NCBI RefSeq assembly: GCF_030445035.2
Contig: NC_080694.1
Coordinates: forward strand, 70,881,147 to 70,945,146
Length of the DNA: 64,000 bases
Reading direction: 5' to 3'
From: Dasypus novemcinctus
Taxonomy: Eukaryota > Chordata > Mammalia > Cingulata > Dasypodidae
Part shown: piece by piece, positions 1-11,405 of the stretch
Position numbering within the stretch: position 1 is the first letter of the stretch
How the letters are laid out: each line of letters begins with the position of its first letter
Translations under genes and position numbers: made by a program
Notes under the pieces: generated by a model
The model's database searches: none
Seen by the model: the letters and a program-made list of their open reading frames with translations, nothing else
What the model was told of the DNA's origin: nothing

Positions 1-1360
1 TGACCCATGATACACCATATTTTCAGCCATAATCAATTCTTTTTTATCACTCAAGTATGCTCTCATTAAATTAATTATATTTGTATCAGTTCAGAATTTG
101 CTCCTGTTATTCACCTTTTAAAGTGTGGTGTTGTTTGAGAATGGTGACCATACTAGAACCTCCTTCAACACTGAAATCTTTACTGTGAATATTGTCTTAG
201 AGAACCCACAGTAGGGAAGCCTAAACAATGTGATTTACTCTTGAACTTTATTAAGGTCTGTAGTTTTATCCTTAGGTTTGTAACTTTTGTCAGATAATTT
301 TGATGATCTTACATCTGGGATACCATGATATTTGAATCTCTCACTTGCAGTGATTTTCTATCTGTATTTCACTATACAGGGAAACATTATTCCATAGTTA
401 TTTATCTTCACTTTAGGAAAATGTTGCTCCTTTCTTTTGACATCTTCTTAGACTAGCTGCTCACATTTTTATTCTAATGCATCTTATGCATACAACTTTT
501 CTTCTGTGCTGCACAGTTATTTTATTTATATTTACCATGTTCTTTAGCTTTATGCATACATAGCAAAAGATCACATGAAGAAATAAAAGTTATGCCTATC
601 TGACCCTAAAGTATGAGGAAGGAACACATAGACAAGTCAATCCAGCACAATTTGACCATACCTTACAAAAGTTTACATGATTGAATGAAGCCTTCATACT
701 TCATTCAGGTATTTCACATTGGTCAGGTATTGAATTTATTGAAATTTTATCATTTCAAGTTTGATTTGAGAGAGAGTGACAGGAGAGAGAGAAAGGAAAA
801 GAGTAATTTATCATAAAGAAAAACCTAGTTGCCTCCTATAGCTACTGATTAGGTATTCCCAAGTTCAGATAAAACTCCCTGAAATAACAGGCTTTGTTCT
901 TTTTATATACACATTATGCCCTATGACTGCCCATATTCAAAACTTTCCTAAAGATGCATAACATTTTTTAAAGTGTCTTTGCTAACCTTATTTTGGGAAA
1001 AATCACACAATGGGAAGCAATTATGAAAAACTAAATTCAAATTCCTAAATATTCCAAGAAAGCAAAACTGTAGTACACAGACACATGTTTAAAAATTACC
1101 TACAGCTGCTATCAGTTAATAGCTGGACACCAAAGAGATGTTAAGAAAGTAATAGATAAAATCAAGGATGCTTTGCTGCTGTGTTATTTGTATTCCTTTT
1201 CTGGCAACACTTGGGCATTGGATTCTAACACATCATTTGTACTTATCCCAGATGCATGACCAGATGTCCCTTGGGATGAAGGTCTCTGAGGAAATGTTTC
1301 TTAATTCAGTCACTTACCTACTGCTGTGAGGTTGATAGTGAGGTTCTTCTTTTGTTAGAT
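1..1360 (+). repeat. Partial third copy (copy 0) of the OR-flank duplication
   Basis: This stretch aligns by eye, with moderate divergence, to about 13,830-16,135 in copy 1 and 43,110-45,365 in copy 2. Landmarks in the same order include a run about dysfunctional flank sequence with 'acttcattcaggtatt' near 697, a 'gtctctgaggaaatg' block near 1,281 and 'gaggttgatagt' near 1,330. It lacks the 1-kb L1 insert present in the other two copies; the uninterrupted target is at 985-994. No gene is seen in it. The matching OR gene would lie about 2.4-3.3 kb to the left of the window. Confidence 0.75.
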
Positions 1361-1869
1361 TGATATAGTCTACGAGTGGGGGCTGTGCATCTCTTCAAAG
1401 ATAACCAGAGCTGTGTGTATTGGATAGTGGAAGCTGCAGCCCTGCCCTTCATAAAGATGCCAAACAATAAAGCAATGTAGGCTCTATAAACGTTAAATAT
1501 TCAGGGAGGATGTAAACTAAATATGTAAAAAGCTTATCTTGAATATATGAGGTTCATGCTAAAAGCTTGCCTGGAATGTAGGGAATATGTGCTAATTGAA
1601 GCTTACTGAAGGAAATAACCTATCTAATACTCAGATAAAACACTTAAACTAACCAAAAGTCCTTTTGTATATAAACACCATTTGACTCCCTGCTCTTATA
1701 TCCTCTGTATAAAAAGAACCCAGGAATTCTGTTCAGGGCTCAGGCTTTTGAACTAAGAAGTTCCTAAGCTTGGCCAGTTGTAAATAAAATTCTTTTTTCC
1801 TTCCCAAAATTATTTCTGTGTCCTGGTCTTTCATATGCAATAATTGAACTTCTCTCAATATCTACAACA
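1361..1869 (+). repeat. 5' LTR of the ERV1 provirus
   Basis: The LTR begins TG and ends CA. It carries a TATA-like tract near 1,667 ('tatataaac'), a second TATA-like 'tataaaaag' near 1,708, and an AATAAA polyadenylation signal near 1,785. It aligns along its whole length with 7,710-8,217. Confidence 0.85.
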
Positions 1870-1871
1870 TT

Positions 1872-1889
1872 TGGGGGCTTGTCCATGAT
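1872..1889 (+). promoter_or_regulatory. tRNA-Pro-type primer binding site of the ERV1
   Basis: Two bases after the LTR end, the 18-base site starting TGGGGGCTTGTCC resembles the proline-tRNA primer site of gammaretroviruses. This placement fixes the LTR end and the strand of the provirus. Confidence 0.75.
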
Positions 1890-3769
1890 GGAAAATAAGG
1901 CCAGAGATGGTAGCACTTCACTACCCCTTCTGGATCTCTGAGGAAACTGGGAGAACTAAGGTGAACCCAAAATCTGGGCACCCCCAGACTCTGTTCAGTT
2001 CAGAAAAAGATGTGGCCAGTGCCAGAATCCTTCCAGTGAAAACTGGGGGCAATGGAAGGCCTTAAAAAATTCTGGGAATGAAAAAACTCCAAACACAGTA
2101 AAGGGTAAGACATCTCCGGGAGGAGCATAATATCAGTAAAACTCTAACTTTAATTTTTAGGATGGGGAGCGTAATCACCTCCCAAAGAGAATCCCAGTAC
2201 CTCCAGAAATTTGGTGGGAAACTGTTTTCTCCAGGTTTGAAAGGAAAGGAAAAAAAGCCTAATGTTTGGGTTTAGCTAACTGCATGTTAGCATCTGATTC
2301 TGGTCTTGCCTCCACTAAGGTAGTGAAAGCTTGATTATAGTGGGAAAGGATGTTGATAGGTTTAAGTCCTAAAATCCTGAAAATTGGTCTGGATTTGAAA
2401 AATCTTGGTTACAGAAAAGTAGATTGGCTTTGTAGTGTGGCTTGATCTGAGTGTAAAGTTAAACAGTGAGAAAAGTTTAGCCAGAAGTCAGACTTTGTTT
2501 GATGCTGAATTGCAAATAAGCTCAATTTGTAAACAGCAAAGTTAAGCAGAAAATCCTGTTCAAAATTTGGTGTTAAGTTCTCTCTTTCTAAGGTTTGCAA
2601 TTATTACAGGAGCAGCCATACCTGAGAAATAGAAATTTGAGTCAGATTAATAGGCTTTGTGCTTATGTCTGTGTCTGTTCAGTGCTGGTGTTGAATTGTG
2701 TAATTATGTAAAGTGATGAAATTTGGTTTAACTGGAACCCTCACTTGCCATGGCAAGGGAGTGAAATGATTGCAGTTTATAAAGCAAAACCATAGCATCT
2801 GAATGTGTGCACATGCTCTGCTCTCTTGTCTCTGGGTCTGCCCCATGTGCTGGGTCTCAGGGGTCATCCATGTCCACACCATGCACTCAGGTTTATTTGA
2901 GCTGGCCCCAGTCAGAATGGCTTAAATCATGACCCTGCCAGGGTGGGGGCCCCCCAAGAAGACACCAAATTTGGAAAATTCTTTTTCCAAGCCATTGTAG
3001 CAACCAGAAACTTGCTGCCATTACCATTTCCCTCCTCCTCCTTTTAAGAAAATGCATAGCAGAAGTGGAGAGCTGGGGAGGGTAAGCAATTTGACCCTCC
3101 CAGTGGGTCCACATCTTCAAATCATAAGCTGTCTAATTGTACCCAGCTGCCTGGAATGGGGGAGGTGAAGGGGCACAGAGCAGAGACTGGATAAATGCGA
3201 TAAAAGTTCCTTCCCCAGTGCATTGCAGCCAAAATATATTTGCATAATTGACTTCTGCCCAGGTTCTGCCTTTATGAATCTCTCTCTTTGCAAGTCTATG
3301 TAAAATATCTTTGTCTAAAGAAAGGAGAATATTGTCTAAAAAATAAACCTCAAACTTCTCAGTTTAAACTCAATTGTATTTATAAAAATTATAAATAGTG
3401 ATCAGAATAAAATCTCATGTGCCATCAATTAGGGTCAAGGAGTGCCTTTATACTAAAGGTATAAAATTCTCCTGTTTTGATCTGTACTTCACTTTGTGTT
3501 CAGCTTTGGAATCTGTGTTTAACTTTTGTTGGTGTGCTTGTGCCTAGGAATCATGGTAAAAAGTAACTTAGAAGTGAGCCTTTAAATGCCAATACTGTCT
3601 TGATGATAAATTAAACCATAACTCACCAAAGAAATTTATTTAGTTACTAGAGGAACAAAAAAACTTCACAAGGTTGTTACTGATAAAATTTTTGTGGCTT
3701 AATTAATAAAGGTACCCAATTCATCTCAAGGTTAAAACTTGCTAGAAACTAACAAAAATTAAAATAATT

Positions 3770-4134
3770 GGGAAATGGACTTGGCCCAGTGGTTAGGGTG
3801 TCCGTCTACCACATGGGAGGTCCGTGGTTCAAACCCCAGGCCTCCTTGACTCGTGTGGAGCTGGCCCATGCGCAGTGCTGATGCGCGCAAGGAGTGCCGT
3901 GCCACGCAGGGCAGTCCCCCGCGTAGGGGAGCCCCACGTGCAAGGAGTGCACCCGTAAGGAGAGCCGCCCAGCGCGAAAGAAAGTGCAGCCTGTCCAGGA
4001 ATGGCGCCGCCCACACTTCCCGTGCCTCTGACGACAACAGAAGCAGTGGACAAAGAAACAAGATGCAGCAAATAGACACAGAGAACAGACAACCGGGGGA
4101 GGGGGGAATTAAAAATAAATAAATCTTTAAAAAA
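3770..4134 (+). mobile_element. DAS SINE (armadillo tRNA-derived), young-looking
   Basis: The element has a tRNA-like head with an A-box-like segment and a clear B box (GGTTCAAACCC near 3,828). A CpG-rich body follows, ending in an 'aaataaataaatctt' A-rich tail. It is flanked by a 14-bp target duplication (aaattaaaataatt, 3,756-3,769 and 4,135-4,148). It is inserted inside the ERV1 interior, so it is younger than the provirus. High CpG retention suggests a relatively recent insertion. Confidence 0.92.
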
Positions 4135-7100
4135 AAATTAAAATAATTATGTAAGTACCTTTGTGTATATATATGTATGAATATATAAATTTATAACTGA
4201 AAACTTTTACAGTGAAGTAAATATAGCCTAAATCTCAGCAATTGTAATAGTAATACTAAATTAATTTACCTCTGTTTATGGCTATTTCAAATTTATCTAG
4301 TGCGTATTATAATAATAGGAATTATCACTTAAACTTATGCTGTAATTATTTTATAACTAATTTCACCCCTGGTTTTCAACTATTGTAATGGTAATTATAA
4401 ATTGCATTTGCATTTGCCTTTGCTTACCATTTCTGCAAGTCTGGCCCACCCCTTAACAATTCAACTTAATAATTAAGCTTTAGAAACTTATAGTTAAATT
4501 AAAAACAAAAAGGTTTATACATATCACTTTAATGCCATTCTAAATATTTTTGGTCTTCTCATTTTCTCTTTACCCTTTTGAAGGAAAATCTGTCTTTTTC
4601 CTTAACCTTTCCATATGATATAAATTAATTCTAATTAGCCATTTCCACCAGAAATAAAAAATAACTGTTGCCATGTTTTCCAAAGTAAGCAATACTCTTC
4701 CCAGTGAACCAGGTTTTCCCTTTGCCCAGAAAAACCCTACTAAACAACCCCCATTGTTCAAGCTGTCTCAGGAAAAATTGAGTCAAATCTATTTGGTTTC
4801 TTTTCAGTCTAAACAGAAACCCCAAATGCTTGCCAGGTTCCCTCCAAATAGCAATATAACCAGGAAAACCAGTAAAGGGACTGTACTCTGGATTAACCAG
4901 ATAAAAGAGGTTTCAAATAACTAAGCAGTGTTTCTATTTGAAAGTATTCATGTCTGCTTATTTGCTCAAATTGTTAAATATGCAGTTATGTAAGTAATAT
5001 ATATACATATATATATATTCCTAAAACCCAAATTAAACCAAATGGTATAAAAGGTCATGTAGAAATCCAAATATAAAACTATTAAGAAGCTATTAAATCC
5101 TTATTAAATTATAATTGGAACACATTAAATAATTGCTTTATATTCCAAAGCCTTAAAGTCAGTATGCATTTAAAATTATTCAGTTTTAAAATTATCAAGA
5201 ACAAAGGTTTTAAGCCTCTGTAAAAAAGGAAAAGAACATTTTTTGTTTAACCAATAACAATTTCAACTTGTTTAGCTTGAGTTTTACCTCTTAAATTTAT
5301 AAAATACCAGGTTAATAAGTTAATATTGCATGTGTTACATCTTTAAAATAATAAGAGCTGTAAATTCATGTTTCATGAGATAAGTTAGATGTGGGCTTCT
5401 CTCTCTTAAAGCAGAAGGTAAATTCCATTGGTTACTAATTGTAATCTAAGGTAAATTTGCTGGTCTATAGTTATGGTCAATTTTAAAAAGTTTATAAAAG
5501 CATCTTCCAAACTGGAACATTTGAGTGGCTCTGATTCCAAAGAGTCATTATTAATTAAAAACCTGGATTAATATTAATAGCAAAAATTAACTTCATAGCA
5601 ATAAAACCTGTCTCAAGGTTATTGTAAGGTGCATATTTAAGTAATAGTAATAAAGAATTACCTTGATTCCTTTGGGAATCTTCCATTTTCATTTTAACAA
5701 TGAAAAATAGTTTTACCTCTACAGCTAAAATAAAATACCTGCTAATTAACATCTTCATGGTAAAAATGTGAAAATAAAAGCAAGGTCTAAAAAGTCAAGT
5801 TCATTTGATGTGTAACACATTGCATTGAAAATATTTACAGGGTATATATATAAAATCAAGGGATAAACTTCAACATTGTCAAACTCTCTTGAGTATTCAA
5901 ACCAGGCCTTGAATACATGCAGGTTACCTCTCCATATGAGTTAATGGCTATTTGGTCACTGATCTTTAAAACAATATCTACTAATTCTCTGGTCATGCTC
6001 CTGAAGTGGATGGAAACTGCTTTGCAGTTTCAAGCTCCTGCAGCAGCCAAAAGTAGCTAAGTACAGCCAAATGTAAAATGAAATATTATCCTCAGATTGG
6101 CACTGTTTCATAGTGCCAGAGAGCACTATACCCCAAGCCAGTAAAATCTACTCCCTCTGTTTCTTTCTAGGATCGATGGCACTGCAGAATCTGTGAAGAA
6201 CAAATGAAGTAGAGCAATAAATACCAGAATACTGTAAGTAGAACTTAAAACCCATTGGCATTATAGTCTGCTCCCATGGAGAGATAACACGTAAAGTATT
6301 GAAAACCTGATACTTAAGACTTTTAATTGCAGCTCAAAATCTTTATGCATTAAGTAATACATAGATTAATATTAAGTGCTGTACCTTTGTCCCATTCTAA
6401 ATATGCCTAATAATTATGTTATATTTTCTATTCTAAATCATTAGACATGTTAAAATCATGGTAAACTTCATTTTCTAAATAGTTAATAAACGTGTCTATA
6501 AAATAAAATAGCCATCTTGGCTAAAAACATGGGACCAACAACCCTTTTAACCTAAGGGCCACCAAATTAACTTGGGGCCAACCAATCACAGTCTTCACCC
6601 CACACAGGATAAGGAATGTGCTCAAGGCCAGAGGTCACTAGTGACTAACAGGTAACTGGTTAATTAATACTGGGCTCAGCCACCCTACTACTTTACTGTG
6701 CAACAAAATGAAGTTTACTTACTAACACTAGGTCACCCATTAAACAGTCAACATTACCAGAAATTATCCAATTAAACTAAAATGTAAAAAAAAAAACAAA
6801 AAACAAAAATCTTTACTCTGTAGTTCTCATCACTTCCACAGCTAAAAGCTAAAAATTTCCAACTTGGTGCACTAATCCTGAATGAGACCAACTGCCCAGA
6901 AGGATGCCAGTTCACCAGCAGCACCTGATGAAGCACATGAGCGCCAGTCATTGAACAGCCTGGAATGTGTCTTCAAAACAAAGCTAAGTACGTAATACCA
7001 TTGTCTATTGCAGTTTCTCTCTGAACATAAAATAACTTATATATATATATACTATTCCTCACCAACTTTTTAAAAAAGGTGCCATCTTTGCAGGCACCTA

Positions 7101-7696
7101 ACCTTTTCTACCGCTGTAATCCAGTGTCCTCTTTATAAAAAAACAAAAACAAAAAACACACACAAATATTCCAAAACTCTAACTAAATTTGTTTCTTTCA
7201 GAATGGGAATTTTATTGACCAGGTGAAAATTTCATTCAGCTTCATACAAAATGCCAGATCCATCTTTCTCCAGTCAAATAAAATAACAAATGTTTATACT
7301 TTGTTAGGTAGTGACTACAACCCATGGCTGGCAGAAAGTAGCTACAGAAAAAAGATCATCTCCCTTCAACACCCCTTTAAGAGTAAAGGTGTAAACTCTC
7401 TAAAGATAAAATAAAATTAATAGATGGATCTGGAGCCTGGCAAGAAATCCATATAAGCGCCAGTAGTCCCTAGGATAGCTGCTAAGGGGCCCCACCCTTA
7501 GAGCTCTGCTGTCCCAAATGAGAAATTCTTCTGAAGCCAAAAAAAAAAAAAACCAACAAAGCCCTGAATGTTGCCTAGGAATTTGTGGGCCCTTGTTGGG
7601 AAAGTGATAAATGGGGTAATCAATCAAAACAACAAACAGTCATCCACCTCATAACTCCAACAATAATTATGCCGAGCTTAGCAAGTTAAGCTTACA

Positions 7697-8217
7697 TAAA
7701 GGGGGGGAATGGTATAGGGTATGCGTGGGAGCTGTGCATCTCTTCATAGGTAACCTGAGCTGTGTGTATTGGGCAGTGGAAGCTGCAGCCCTGTCCTTCT
7801 TAAACATGCTAAACAATTAATTTATGTAGGCTCTATAAACTTTAAATATTCAGGAAGGATGCAAGACAAATGTGTTAAAAATTTATCTGGAATGTATGAG
7901 GTTCATGCTAAGAGCTTGTCTGTAATACAGGGAATATGTGTTAATTCAAGCTTACCTGAAAGAAATAACTTATCTAATACACAGATAAAACACTTAAACT
8001 AACAAAAAGTCCCTTTGCATATAAGCACCGTTTGACTCCTCACTCTTATATCCTCTGTATAAAAAGAACCCAGGAATTCTATTTGGGGTTTGGGTTTTTG
8101 AACTAAGAAGTTCCTGAGCCTGGCTGGTCATAAATAAATTCTTTTTTCCTTCCCTAAATTATTACTGTGTCCTGGCTTTTATACACAATAATTGAACTTC
8201 TCTCAACATCTACAATA
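7697..8217 (+). repeat. Polypurine tract and 3' LTR of the ERV1
   Basis: A purine run ending in seven Gs plus AA (7,697-7,709) precedes the LTR, which begins TG at 7,710. The LTR mirrors 1,361-1,869, including its TATA-like and AATAAA signals, and its final CA has drifted. The AGAT target repeat follows at 8,218-8,221. Confidence 0.85.
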
Positions 8218-8290
8218 AGATTTGTCTTGAAATAAACTCAGTCAAAATTAAAAAAAAAAATTGAAACCAAAACAACACTGAAAAAAATTT
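8218..8290 (+). repeat. Copy 0 segment resuming after the provirus
   Basis: Sequence just after the provirus ('agatttgtcttgaaataaac') matches copy 1 near 16,138 and copy 2 near 45,366, where no provirus is present. The match fades into an A-rich stretch by about 8,260. Confidence 0.6.
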
Positions 8291-10035
8291 TAAGAAGGAG
8301 GCAGGACAAGATTGCATCTGTGTGAGTGCACCTCACAGTCTCTCCTGCAAAGAAGCAGCTGAGTGGGGTTGAAGTCTTGCTGGAGTGAGCTTGCAAGGCA
8401 GGAGGGTTATGGACATCAATTTGGAGAGACTGTGACAGAAGTATTGCTTGCTAAAGGTAGAATTTCAGGTAACAAACATAGAGGTCAGAAGCTCTGGGGA
8501 GGCAGGACCCTTCCCCCAGGGCTGGCGGTCACAGGGTTCCCTGAGAACTGTTGGTTGTGCAGCGGCATCTCGGCCCTGTGATCCACAGAAGCGTGGTCCC
8601 CAGGTCAGTGGCCCTTAAGCCCCCATAGCCCATGTTCCACAGATCTACATACCCTGAGTCTGCAGTGTCCTGGACTTCCCTTTCCCAGGTCTTGTGCTCC
8701 CAGAGGTCTGGGACTGCCCTAGCCCTCCAGTTTTGGACTGACTCCATGAGAGGGAGGGATTCAGGGGGAGGTGCAGCAGAGGAACCAGGCAAGTGCAGGT
8801 TCAATTTTCTGCCCCCCCCCTTATTTTATTTATTATTATTATTACACTTTGATGAGCACACCTGCTGACTTGGGGATAGCATGGGAAGAAAGGAGTGGCA
8901 AATCTGCTGAGATAGCCCAATTTTATCTAAATATCCTGGGATAGGAAACGTGGTCTGGGAGAAGGAGAAGTCAGAAAATTATGTAGCCTCCAGTAGCACA
9001 CATAAAGGAGAGGGACCGTAGGAGGTGCTTTCAAAGCTTCCAATAGCATATTTGGAGTTCCCGGTGAGGTGTAGGTGCTCTCTCTCTGGAAATTAGGAGT
9101 CATTGCTTTCTGTGTGGAGCTGGTTCAATGAGGACCCACTTGAATCTCCTACCAGACATCTCAGTCAGTTTTCCTGCTGCCCTGGAAAGAGGGAAGTGAG
9201 GAAGGGGGAAAAGGGGAACGTCAGATCCCTAAGCATTTTATTTAACTTCAAAGAGGAGTCCTTGCTTGAAACATTGTCTGGTATTTTGTTGGCTTGTCTT
9301 CTTGTTTTTCTTTCCTCTTTATCCCCCAAGGCCCTCTTTTCTTTCTTTATTCTCTTTTTTTCTTTCCCTTTTTTGCTTCCCCCCTCCCTTTTGTCCTTTT
9401 TTTCCTTTTCTTTCTTTCTCTTCTTTTCATTTTTTTTTTTAATATTAGGTGCTGCAGGGGGCACTTCACATTTGCTGTATTTCCTCATCCTCCATTTCTT
9501 CTTTTCTGTGTATGTTGATTTGGGCCAGCAACACTATACTCTTTCCTCTCCATCTTTCTATCCTCCATCATTTATTGTTTCTCTAACATTACACCTCTCT
9601 TTGTTTGCCCCCCTATTTTTCTGACTATTTCTAACACCATTGTTCTGTTTTCTGTCTATAGTCACTCTTTATATTATTGTCCCTTCTTTCCTCTTTCCCT
9701 CTCTCCTGAACACACTTGCCTTTTATTTCACACTATATCCCTCCCCATATTCAGTTTACTGTCTCATTATATGTACTCTACTTTTCTTACTGTTATAACT
9801 CTACATACCTTAAATGAGCATAATATACATTCTCCTAGATCTCACATGGTTCCTCTGTTCGTATTTACTATCAATACTACCTTATTCATTGTTGTTTCTT
9901 ACTCCTTTTGCTTTTTCTGGTCCTAGTATTTTCCTTCAAGTGAAGTTAGCCAACAGCATGGCAACAGAATAAGAACGAAGTGACAAAGAGAAGCTTTAAC
10001 ACACACGAAAATAACAACTAATTAAACCCCAAACT
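8291..10035 (+). mobile_element. L1 5' region, sense strand, lacking ORFs and 3' end
   Basis: A G-rich start ('aagaaggaggcaggacaag') is followed by sequence typical of a mammalian L1 5' UTR: 'cacctcacagtctctcctgc' near 8,328 and a long pyrimidine tract at about 9,290-9,440. An A-rich stretch near 9,950-10,035 would lead toward ORF1. Neither ORF1 nor ORF2 nor a poly(A) end follows. The element stops where copy 1 begins, so it appears cut at a rearrangement junction. A 173-codon frame at 9,103-9,624 is only the low-complexity pyrimidine tract. Confidence 0.65.
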
Positions 10036-10507
10036 AGACAAAGATTTCCATAAAGCTAATAGTTTTTCATAATGAATGTGCACTACAGCAATGCTGCACA
10101 TTTAGTCATAGGTCAAACTTGCAGAAAGTGATGCAATATATGCCAGGTGACTCTGTGATAAGAAATACATAGGTGAATTTTTGCCATGTTATTTGTGACA
10201 GCTTGAAATAATGAATTAATATTATCAATGAATTTTACTAATTAATAAAGTTGGTATTTAATGATGCACCACCCAGAATAGAACTATTTTAATATACTTT
10301 ACATACAAATTGTTCATACTGATATATCATAGACCAGAATCATCCTTGTCTAAAACTATTATCAAGAATATCAGAAAAACGAAGCGTTTTGTAAGAGGAA
10401 TATCTCATGTGGGATTTGGGGAATTTTGAGACAGGAATGAGTTTTTAGAGAAACCCCGGTATATACCTATTCTATTGGTAAATAATTTCCTTTGTTTTCT
10501 ACAACTG

Positions 10508-11405
10508 TCATTTGGAACTAAAAATCCTCCTCACCATGCTGCCCACTGCCCTCTTCACATCCTTATTCCAGAGCATGTAGATAAAGTGGTTAAGTGTAGG
10601 AGTCACCACTCAATAGAAGACAGCTATGAACTTGGGCTGGTCCTTTGAGATGGATGAGGGGGGCTGAAGGTACATGCTGATAGTGGAACTATAAAACAAG
10701 AAAACAACAATGAGATAAGAGAAACAAGTCCTAAAGGCCTTTTTCCTTCCCTCAGAAGGTTTCTTCTTAAATAAAGCATGTCTAATACAAGCATAGGAAG
10801 TGAGAATTAAGCACAGAGGAACAGCTAACATAAAAATGCAAACCACTGAGAATGTGAGCCCATTAGCACTCCTTTCACAACAGACAGTTATTATGAGAAC
10901 AGGAATCTCACACAGAGTGGCAAACGTAGTGTAGCAGAAGCTTGTGGGACAGCATAGGTCAATCCACTCAACCACACAATGGATGTTAACAGGATGCAGA
11001 AGGGCTGATTCATGATGAGGGTGTGATGGAGAGGCCGGCAGATGGCCACAGAGCGATCCAAGAGAATAAGAGCCAAGAGGAGACACTCCGTTCCCCCCAT
11101 CATGTGGAAGAAATAGAGCTGAACTGCACACCCCACATAGCTGATGGTCTTCCTAGAGCTGTGCAGGTTAAACAGCATCTGGGGGACAATGCTTGTGGTG
11201 TAGCACATGTCAAAAAGGAGAGGTTGGTGAGGAAGAAGTACATGGGGCTGTGCAGATGGGGCTCTAACCTAGACACCAGGATGATGGAGATGTTTCCTGT
11301 CATGGCCATAGGGTATGTTATGAGAAGAAGCTCCAGCCAAGGGCGGTCAGCGAAGCCTAGTAGAATAAACTCTTGGGGGTGGCTCTCGTTAATTAGTTCC
11401 ATCAT
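10508..11405 (-). pseudogene. Olfactory receptor pseudogene, family 2 (sister of the gene at 40,169-41,107)
   Basis: On the minus strand this reads as a class II olfactory receptor closely matching the intact gene in copy 2. The N-terminus ([10 protein letters not shown]), [12 protein letters not shown], and part of transmembrane segments 5-6 are recognisable. It is broken several ways compared with copy 2. There is a 15-base in-frame deletion in transmembrane 1 near 11,327, a 1-base deletion near 11,210, and a 28-base deletion near 10,914 that removes part of extracellular loop 2 and shifts the frame. A stop codon lies at 10,610-10,612, just before the transmembrane 7 NPxIY region. The DRY motif at the end of transmembrane 3 reads DRS. 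It cannot make a full receptor. OR pseudogenes beside intact paralogues are usual in mammalian OR clusters. Confidence 0.93.

Larger units (their letters stand above)
1361..8217 (+). mobile_element. ERV1 (gammaretrovirus-like) provirus fossil with paired LTRs
   Basis: Two direct LTRs of about 509 bp flank a 5.8-kb interior, and the whole is bounded by a 4-bp target duplication AGAT (1,357-1,360 and 8,218-8,221), the length usual for ERV1. A primer site of tRNA-Pro type follows the 5' LTR and a purine tract precedes the 3' LTR. A gag-type leader lies near 2,162, but I could recognise no pol or env, so it may be a non-autonomous member. It is thoroughly decayed, with many breaks and no long reading frame. 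The two LTRs differ at very roughly 13-15% of sites by eye, which suggests an age of tens of millions of years. A DAS SINE is inserted at 3,770-4,134. Copies 1 and 2 of the segment lack the provirus. Confidence 0.85.

Noticed and set aside
3770-3845. tRNA-like sequence with A and B boxes
   Set aside because: It is the head of a SINE, with no tRNA fold ending or terminator; not a tRNA gene.
9103-9624. 173-codon plus-strand open frame rich in Phe, Leu and Ser
   Set aside because: It is the pyrimidine-rich tract of an L1 5' UTR; composition alone explains the open frame.
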